From Setomelanomma holmii (Eukaryota > Ascomycota > Dothideomycetes > Pleosporales > Phaeosphaeriaceae), in the NCBI GenBank assembly GCA_010015745.1, contig ML978202.1, forward strand, positions 62,001-126,000: a stretch of 64,000 nucleotides of DNA, given 5' to 3'. This document shows positions 57,093 through 64,000 of this stretch, in pieces. Position 1 is the first letter of the stretch; every line of letters starts with the position of its first letter. Both the position numbers and the translations under genes were made by a program. Under the pieces are notes generated by a model that searched no databases, was not told where the DNA came from, and was given only the letters and a program-made list of their open reading frames with translations.

Positions 57093-60000
57093 GATTTATG
57101 GTAGAGCCTCTTGGCGGTGGATTTTCGAAGGTCAAGTAGCCGTCAGTCGCGCACAACAATAACAGTGTTCAGCGCAAGTGTCAAGCACTATGAAGGTACC
57201 CAGGATATGTTGAAGGCGCGTTCTTGGGAGGTGGGAGGAGGGGAGGAGAGAGCAGGAACGCCGAGCGACGGGCTGGGGCAGCAGCGATTCAAGTATTTGC
57301 GCGGGGCGTCTCGGCAGCGGAAAGGCCTTGGAAAAAGGGAAATGACGCTAAAGTAAGCGGCAGACGCTACCCACTTGGCGCGTGGCTTGGCTGGCGCCAT
57401 CGCCATTGCGCCTTCCGGTATCTAAACCCCGCGTCGACTGCGACTTCATGGTGGGCTGCCATCGAGCAAGTTCTTTGAACTTCGCTTCTCGTCTTGTAGG
57501 CATTCGCCATACGCTTTCGCCGCAAAAAAGCACCGCAAGATGACCTCGCTGCGGCCGATCGGCATCGCGTGCGTCGGCGATCCGCAAGCGAACCCGAAAC
57601 TGTGCCGAGCACGCGGAAACTCTGATGGGTTTGGGGAATTACTTGGTAATAAGCGGAATTTCTTGTCATAAGCCCACCACTGAGCGTTCCGGAGCACCTT
57701 CACTGCTGCGTTCGACTTTAACACTTCAGCTTGCTGTCAGGGTATCTCAGTCGTAGATAAGTCAACTTGCCTTGCGACTTCATGTGAGAGCTCCACGGAA
57801 AATGATACGATGCGAAATCCTCAAATCCACTCTCACGCGACTTCGGGGCTCTATATACACCCGAACGAAGCTGGACCGTCCATATTGCGATACAGCAATG
57901 CATCATACACTGTCCCGCTTGGGCTCATGCTTTACTTCCACCTGTAGTTGGTCCCCAGGCAGGCCTGCCCTTGGACTTCACCGACCATCCACACAAGGGC
58001 GACACAACAAGCGGTCTTTTCGAGCCATTTCGTCTCTTCATTCGCTAATTGTCCAGTCCCGAAGGTCCAAAGAGCAATACAGTGTGCTTCCTCCTATCCG
58101 CACTCTACTGCGAGTATTTCCAGGCACCCTAAAGCTCCGAAGGGATGACTTGGCACAATCTCCAATGACGTTCGAAGGCAGTGGAACTCGGTAAGCCACT
58201 TCGCCTTTGCGGTGCTCTTCGCACGGCGGGATGTTGGAGCCAAGGTCTTGATTTGACTCCTGTCTTCTCTTCGCCAAGGTCCGCGCAAACAAAGCCAAGC
58301 AGCCAAGATTCGCCCTTCATTATCGTCTCTCTTGGCGCGAGGCGCAGCAAGTCGGCAGGTAAGCATGGGCAGCTTGTGTTATCTCATTCGGCGAAAGTGA
58401 CCTGCTAAATTTGCCAGCACCTTGGGCCTGGGAGTTGTGATTCCCCATGGTTCTTGTGAGATTGTCAACTAAAGACAGAAGCATCGAACTCAACACGATG
58501 GCTGTCTACTCACAAAGCTCGAGGTATTGTTTCGACCAACGTGCGGGCAAAAACAGTCATTTTTATTTGCAGTCTGTTCACCGGCGCTACCACAGTATGG
58601 CTCGACAGATGAACGTCCAGCACATTTCCCGCCACTCACATTGTCCGGAATCGTTTGCGGGGTCGTGGCGCAACTCAGAACAGCAAGAGGAGTTCAACTC
58701 ATGCCCGCCAGCACGCTAACGACCTTCTTGGACAATCCTTATGTTACCTTTCGGTGATGCGTCGCGTTTGTACACGTATGTTTAGCTGTCCGAACGGTAG
58801 TCTCGGTCTCGAGGCATGCAGCGGACGTTTGTACTGTTTAACAGAGTTCCAGAGTCAAAGCACCGCCACCATCGCTTCTGGGTACGATGACGAAGCCTTT
58901 GAGGCAAGCTTCGTCTGCGGTATTTCCAAGATGTACAGCCGCCTTGGTTGTTGGGAATGGAAATACAACGCAGCACGAGCACGACAGTATTGGCAGCTTT
59001 TCTTGTCCCGGACCCGGACTTCCGCACGCCTGGGCATCCAAGACTTTGCCTCAGAGTCCGGCGGAGCGCTCGAACCGAATTGCCAAGCATGGCCCATCAT
59101 CACTCCGCAAACAATCTTCACATCAATCAAGATAGTATTTCTATAGATGCTAAGGTGGTTATGACCTATGTTAAGGCAGGTGGGCAGTTCAATCTACCAA
59201 CGCTCACCCGTCTGCTATGCCGTCTATGCCGCCTTCTTGATCGCATCTGCCCTACCAGTTCGCCCACAAGCCTTGGACTTTCTTCGAACAAACCTGTCTC
59301 GCAAAAATACTCTCCTCGAGTAGCTTCCATTGCCCTGGTGGATACTACTATGAAAACGAGACATCACATCACATACGACAAACTTTTCACGCTCGTCCCA
59401 AGACAACCCGCTCATACGCTAGGCCGATTCAGACTCCGAGTATACCAAGACTCTCCGACAAACAGCTTCAAGAAGTGTGCCAGCCAGCGGCGCGATGACG
59501 AGGGAGGCTTATCATTCTTGCTGATATCCGAAGGAAGCTTCTCTTTGTTCTTGGGCACGACTAACATGCGTCAACCACGTGCAGCGTGGAGCCGTAAGCC
59601 CGCTGTCACTCATACGGCTACTACTTTGGTGTACCAATATCATGGAGAAGGTATCATCACTTCCTCATGGGACGTCATCGAGACATATCGGCGGCAGCCT
59701 AACTCATCGCTCAAATGCTGCCGTGGATCTCCATTTTTAGAAGCGCACCAAGGCTTCTCGTGAAAACACCTCGTCCAATACCTCGAAAACGAAGTTCCAC
59801 GAAAGAGAGACATACTAGATGGAGGCCCGCACACACATAGAAAGGTTAATATGAAACCAGAAGCACGACCATCGACCAGCTGTGCGAATGACTCGAGGTA
59901 CTGTTTCGCTAAAAGATCTGTATCCAAGATGACTGATCACCTGTACACTATCCTGGCTACCTTCCGTCGCATGTGAGAACATGAAGCATCTGCTTCCTGT

Positions 60001-60915
60001 GTCTGGTCTTAAGCAGACGCCTACTGTCTAACATCGAAACGTTTCGTCGCCCCGGACAGATCTCTTTCTGGAAATTTTCTAAAGGCTCGAACGGCACACT
60101 CAAGACTCCAGGCCAGCATGGGCTCACGCAGAAAGAGAGCATGGCAAGAGCAACTTCACGCATTCTACAGACAATGGCCACCTCTCAGTGAAGTAGTTCA
60201 TGCCAGCTCACCCAGTACCGTGCAGTCGCGCGGACAACGATAGTTTCCCCAACCAAAGCTCTCAAATGTGTGCATAACCACGTCTGGCGAGATTCAGGGC
60301 GTACAAGATCCCGGACCCCATATCCGGCGAAAGGGTCTTGCGCTGACCTAAAAAGGGCACCAGTTCACTCATGGCCTCCGTTCAGCACATGCAGCTTAAC
60401 ATGACCAGAACATCATATACGAGCTGCATCATAAGTTGCAACAAGTCCTAATAAGCAAAAGCTACGGTCTGCGGGGTATTTATCCTTGGCTGTCACATCA
60501 CCCGGAATACCTAGCCCAGTCTCGATGTTGTGCAGAACTTCAAAACTCAGGGCCAGCCTTAGTCTGGCGTGTACAGGTCTGGCAAGTATCTCAAGCTGCA
60601 ATTCCCGCACTAAGTGCATGATTGAAAGCAGCTGAACGTACGCGGCCAATCAGACTCTTTGACGTCGTTTCGAAGCACGCAAGCTCAATTCACCCGCAAT
60701 GATCGCCCCTCCATCTATACCACGGGCTTGGCCCAGTCCTTGAACAAGCGCAATGAGAAACGAAAGATCAAACACGGGTTGACGGATCTTCCACGAACCC
60801 GTTAACGTCGACAACGGGTGGTGTAGTGAGGGGTAGGTCTGTATAACATGTCCAGGATACCTGTACATCCTTAAGTATTCCGACACGACTATCTTTCCAC
60901 AACTCCATCACCATC
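57093..60915. other. 3.8-kb gene-poor stretch
   Basis: Contains the pacC promoter at its left side and the upstream region of the GH10 pseudogene at its right. The longest frame, 58948-59763 on the plus strand, has no domain, no fungal-type composition bias and overlaps other frames, so I do not call it. Long pacC leader sequence or degraded sequence could explain the size. Confidence 0.5.
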
Positions 60916-61976
60916 ATGAAAACCATAACCGTCCTCACTTTCCTTCCCCTCGTCGCCGCTACCCCTACCCCCAACACCTACTCCAAACCCGCTTCAGCCC
61001 CTAGCCTCGGCGCCCTCGCTCATGAAGCGGGCCTGCTCTACTTCGGCACCACAATCGACAACGCCGTCCTAAACAACACGCACTACACCTCCATCGCCTT
61101 CAACCGCTCCTCATTCACCCAAGTCACACCCTCCAACGGGCAAAAATGATTACACGTCGAGTCCCACGGAAACGTCTTCAACTATACGCTCGGTGACCAG
61201 ATCGTCGATGCCAGCAAAGCAGCCAGACAAATACGCCGATGCCATACGTTCCTTTGGCATAATCAGTTGCCGGATTGGTTGGTGCAGGAGAATTGGACGG
61301 AACCGGAATTACTTGCGGTGTTGGAGAATCATATCAAGCACGAAGTGGAGTATTACTGGGGTGATTGTTATGCTTGGGATGTAGTGAATGAAGCGTTCAA
61401 CGACGACGGCACGTTAAGCAAGACGATTTGGCTCGACACAATCGGCCCAACGTATATCAAACACGCCTTCAGACTCGCGCGGAAGTATACGAGTCCGGGG
61501 ACGAAGTTGTATTACAATGACTATGGGATTGAGAGGGTGAATAACAAGAGTTTGGCGACGAAGGCTCTGGTGAAGGGGTTTTTGGAGATGGGAGTGCCGA
61601 TTGATGGGGTGGGGCTGCAGGCGCAGTTTACGCTGGGGAGGGCGCCTGGTTATGCTGATTTACGTGCTTCGCAGCAGCTGTTCACTGAGCTGGGCCTTGA
61701 AAATGTGTTGACGGAATTGGATGTCCGGCTTGCGCTGCCGAGCAGGCGAGGATTTACGCTGAGTCAACGAGAGCCTGCGTAGATGAGGAGAAATGTGTAG
61801 GTGTTACGGTGTGGGACTTTTGAAACCGGGTTAGTTGGGTGCCTGAGACGTTCCCTGGTTGGGGAGATGCAACGCTATATAGGGAGAATTTCGAGTGTAA
61901 GCCTGCGTATTATGCGTCTGCTAACATGTTGAAAGCGGTAACGAACAACGACACGAGCGGGTATAAGGAGTGGTAG
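60916..61976 (+). pseudogene. GH10 endo-1,4-beta-xylanase pseudogene
   Basis: Encodes a secreted glycoside hydrolase family 10 enzyme, now disrupted. A signal peptide (MKTITVLTFLPLVAATPTP) leads into GH10 sequence: QVTPSNGQK, GVFNYT-like NVFNYTLGDQIVDASKA, HTFLWHNQLPDW, the acid/base motif YAWDVVNEAFND, LYYNDYGIE, and the nucleophile motif LTELDVR. Lesion 1 is a TGA at 61147, where the family has Trp after Lys (TGG to TGA). Lesion 2 is a one-base frameshift near 61735-61745; the other frame then reads AEQARIYAESTRACVDEEKCVGVTVWDF. Lesion 3 is a TGA at 61821 right after WDF. Translation across it continues with SWVPETFPGWGDATLYRENFECKPAYYA, the normal GH10 ending, to the stop at 61974. All catalytic residues remain, so the gene was recently functional. 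Confidence 0.88.
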
Positions 61977-62034
61977 TCTTGTTCTGCGGTATTCCCCGTT
62001 CGAAAATTGGAAATCTTAGGCCGCTTCTACACAT

Positions 62035-63957
62035 TCAGTGCTTCCGGACTGTATACCGCGTCGTAGCTGCCTCCTTCCTATCGAAGGTATACACTCCTTT
62101 CCTCTCGGCAACACATTCACTCAGACCGATGAAGCCCGGTCTATCCTCAAGCTCATTCGTCCCTGGCCTCCCTGACCCCGTTCCCGGCAAGATCCCTACC
62201 ATACCAGGTACACTGCTCAACGATGTTCCGCATTTCCGAAAGCTGAGCGCCTCCAAGTCATCCAGCTCGTCTGTGTACCTTGCACCAAACTTGAACATTT
62301 CGAAGCCGTCCAGACTTGGCGCCCACCGTGGTCCAGCATACACAAGCAACCATATCGCACCGCCAGACATGAGTGCTGCCCAAACCGACAACAACACAAT
62401 GACATGTACCCAAGATACGACACCGCTTGTGATATACTGCGTCGTCTTTAGCCCGTATAGCTCGCCATAAAAAGGCTCCGTACCACCCTCATCCATCATT
62501 GCGATCACACTATCGCCCAACAATCTGTACATGGCAAGTTGCAAGTCCGCCGGACCTAGTGATCTCAAGGCGCCACCCGTGTCCAGACTGGGCGGCAATG
62601 GCGCAGAACCAATCGCATTGTGTAGCGCTTTCCACATGCCGCTCATCTCCGCCGCAGTAGTGCCATCCAACGTTTGGTCACGGAGCGTGTCGAGTGCGAG
62701 TTGTTGCGGCGGTTGCGTTAGTCCTACGTCACCCAGATCTTTGGGGAGCGAGGCTGGAGGTGCGTTCGAGGGTGAGAAGGAGGCGTAGGTCCGATGGCCT
62801 GGGTTGATGGTCGCCTGGCCTACGGCGCTTCGGACGGCGCAGTGAACGCTTATGCCATAGAAGTTGACGTTTCCTTCCACGGCGAGATTACTGAATGGCC
62901 TTTTGAGTACGTCTACTAGACCTGACTTGTCTGCAGTGAGGCTCATTGGTAGAAGACTATTATGTTTTGTTCCTTGCCAGATGAAGATTTCAAATATTGC
63001 TGTAGTTGGCTCGGTTGCACTTGTATTGCCCCTGAGATGATCGAGAGTCAGGTTATCGTGGTTGTTGGTCTGCGTGTACGGATTTCCGCTATCGAAGAAG
63101 TCTTGAGTCCATCCATCAGCTGCCACGACTGCGGAGATATTGTAGTCTCCCAGGCCACTGGACCCCGTTCTGTTGAACCACGTGGAAAAGGGCACCGAGG
63201 AGGCTTTTTTGTTAGCAGTCACCTCATCATACCAGCCCATGTTACATCCTGTTTCATCCGAGTTCGGCATGCATAAGTTGATAGAGTAATCGTTGATGTC
63301 GTGTATTTGCAGGAGTTTGAGTTGTTTGGATGGAACAGGCTGACAGGATATTCTCGTGTCTATGCCCCAAGCTCTCCCAGCAACTACCTCGCGAACAGCA
63401 GGTGCAGCGAAAAATCGAATCTCGTTTGACTCAGCAGAAGCCTGGTCATCGAAATAAGTGGTCGACACATGCGATGTCCCATCAGGTGCGTACAGGATCC
63501 CATTGGAGAGAGGCGTGGCAGGTCGGCCTGATTGCCAGTAGTTATATATCCGCTGGCTGACAGAGGTAGGTCCGCGAGCATTGAACGTAGTAGAGTTGGG
63601 TCCGTATATCTGTGCCTTGGTATCTGACGCAACAGAGGCAGTCTTCAGCTCGATTGTCAAACCATTCAGTGGAATAGCTACGAATAGCAAGAGAGTGTTC
63701 AAGCTAAGGAAGAGCCATAAAAGGTTTGGCGACCGTCGAGATCCAATTTTCCGGAACAAGAACTGCACCACGAAAGTTCGCAGCGCCCGAAACCACCAAA
63801 GCGGGTTGGCCCACTTCATGTCCGTATGCCACATGAGCGACGCTGCGGTTGCTGGTGCCAGCCGAGGCATCATCAATGCGGCAGCTTCGATGTTGGCAAG
63901 ACCAGCGCGTGCCCACTCTAACGAGAAAATGGCTCCCACGAACCAGACGTAGAAAGC
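62035..63957 (-). CDS. Large fungal membrane protein, last exon (5' part off the edge)
   Basis: The terminal exon of a gene on the minus strand, about 640 residues, beginning after a GGATAG acceptor (first base 63957) with AFYVWFVGAIF; the earlier exons are outside the window. Hydrophobic segments lie at the N-terminal side (LLWLFLSLNTLLLFVAIPL) and near the C-terminus (WVHVIVLLSVWAALMSGGAIWLLVY). Between them is a region of about 400 residues with several Asn-X-Ser/Thr sites and few cysteines, probably extracytoplasmic. This layout is common among large uncharacterised fungal membrane proteins. I do not recognise a catalytic or transport domain. The stop is at 62035, shortly after the GH10 pseudogene end, and the two are convergent. 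Confidence 0.72.
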   Translation of the reverse strand, partial: AFYVWFVGAIFSLEWARAGLANIEAAALMMPRLAPATAASLMWHTDMKWANPLWWFRALRTFVVQFLFRKIGSRRSPNLLWLFLSLNTLLLFVAIPLNGLTIELKTASVASDTKAQIYGPNSTTFNARGPTSVSQRIYNYWQSGRPATPLSNGILYAPDGTSHVSTTYFDDQASAESNEIRFFAAPAVREVVAGRAWGIDTRISCQPVPSKQLKLLQIHDINDYSINLCMPNSDETGCNMGWYDEVTANKKASSVPFSTWFNRTGSSGLGDYNISAVVAADGWTQDFFDSGNPYTQTNNHDNLTLDHLRGNTSATEPTTAIFEIFIWQGTKHNSLLPMSLTADKSGLVDVLKRPFSNLAVEGNVNFYGISVHCAVRSAVGQATINPGHRTYASFSPSNAPPASLPKDLGDVGLTQPPQQLALDTLRDQTLDGTTAAEMSGMWKALHNAIGSAPLPPSLDTGGALRSLGPADLQLAMYRLLGDSVIAMMDEGGTEPFYGELYGLKTTQYITSGVVSWVHVIVLLSVWAALMSGGAIWLLVYAGPRWAPSLDGFEMFKFGARYTDELDDLEALSFRKCGTSLSSVPGMVGILPGTGSGRPGTNELEDRPGFIGLSECVAERKGVYTFDRKEAATTRYTVRKH

Positions 63958-64000
63958 CTATCCCGCGTCGAACCTCGGACTGATGACAATGTCGTTGGCG

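Noticed and set aside
58948..59763. 271-codon plus-strand frame in the 57-61 kb gene-poor region
   Set aside because: No domain, no repeated pattern, atypical composition and overlap with other frames; probably chance.

Overview
This is a 64 kb piece of a filamentous ascomycete nuclear genome (Pezizomycotina; probably Dothideomycetes, which is inference from the overall gene style and not proved). The evidence is short GT-AG introns of about 48-66 nt with CTAAC/CTGAC branch sites, a full fungal PacC, Zn2Cys6 and C2H2 regulators, a HET-domain gene, and the D-galacturonate catabolic pair. No bacterial, viral or organellar genes were seen, and no rRNA or tRNA gene was recognised. An assembly gap of ten Ns lies at 1857-1866 inside a 19-bp minisatellite.

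Layout. 1-2.5 kb: no gene, minisatellite. 2.5-14 kb: conserved housekeeping genes, namely a Prp24/SART3-like U4/U6 recycling factor, mitochondrial ribosomal protein uL22m and U3 snoRNP protein Utp15, followed by a homeodomain plus C2H2 regulator. 14-19 kb: a small F-box-like gene with an apparent frameshift and two C2H2 zinc-finger genes in the same orientation, then a decayed 73-bp repeat. 19.6-27.4 kb: myotubularin-type phosphoinositide 3-phosphatase, branch-point binding protein (SF1/Msl5) and a Ure2-like glutathione transferase. 27.4-31.4 kb: gene-poor.

31.4-38.8 kb is a carbohydrate-metabolism block. It holds an XlnR-family Zn2Cys6 activator, then gaaC (2-keto-3-deoxy-L-galactonate aldolase) and gaaA (D-galacturonate reductase), divergently transcribed from a shared 1.08 kb promoter. 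That promoter contains one perfect match to the galacturonate-responsive element. These two enzymes are steps 1 and 3 of the fungal D-galacturonate (pectin) pathway.

39.5-47.7 kb is an accessory island: two decayed Ulp1-like cysteine protease genes flank a HET-domain gene, followed by a secreted protein built of eight cysteine-rich modules. 48.7-57.1 kb returns to conserved genes: a BAG-domain co-chaperone, a basic Ser/Pro-rich repeat protein of unknown role, a Par32/DUF3602 protein and PacC. 57.1-60.9 kb is gene-poor. The right end carries a GH10 xylanase pseudogene with three lesions and the last exon of a large fungal membrane protein whose 5' part is outside the window.

Most exon structures below were joined by hand from splice motifs and reading-frame continuity. 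All listed joins keep the frame. Four introns are stop-free multiples of three, so a naive reading would translate them.
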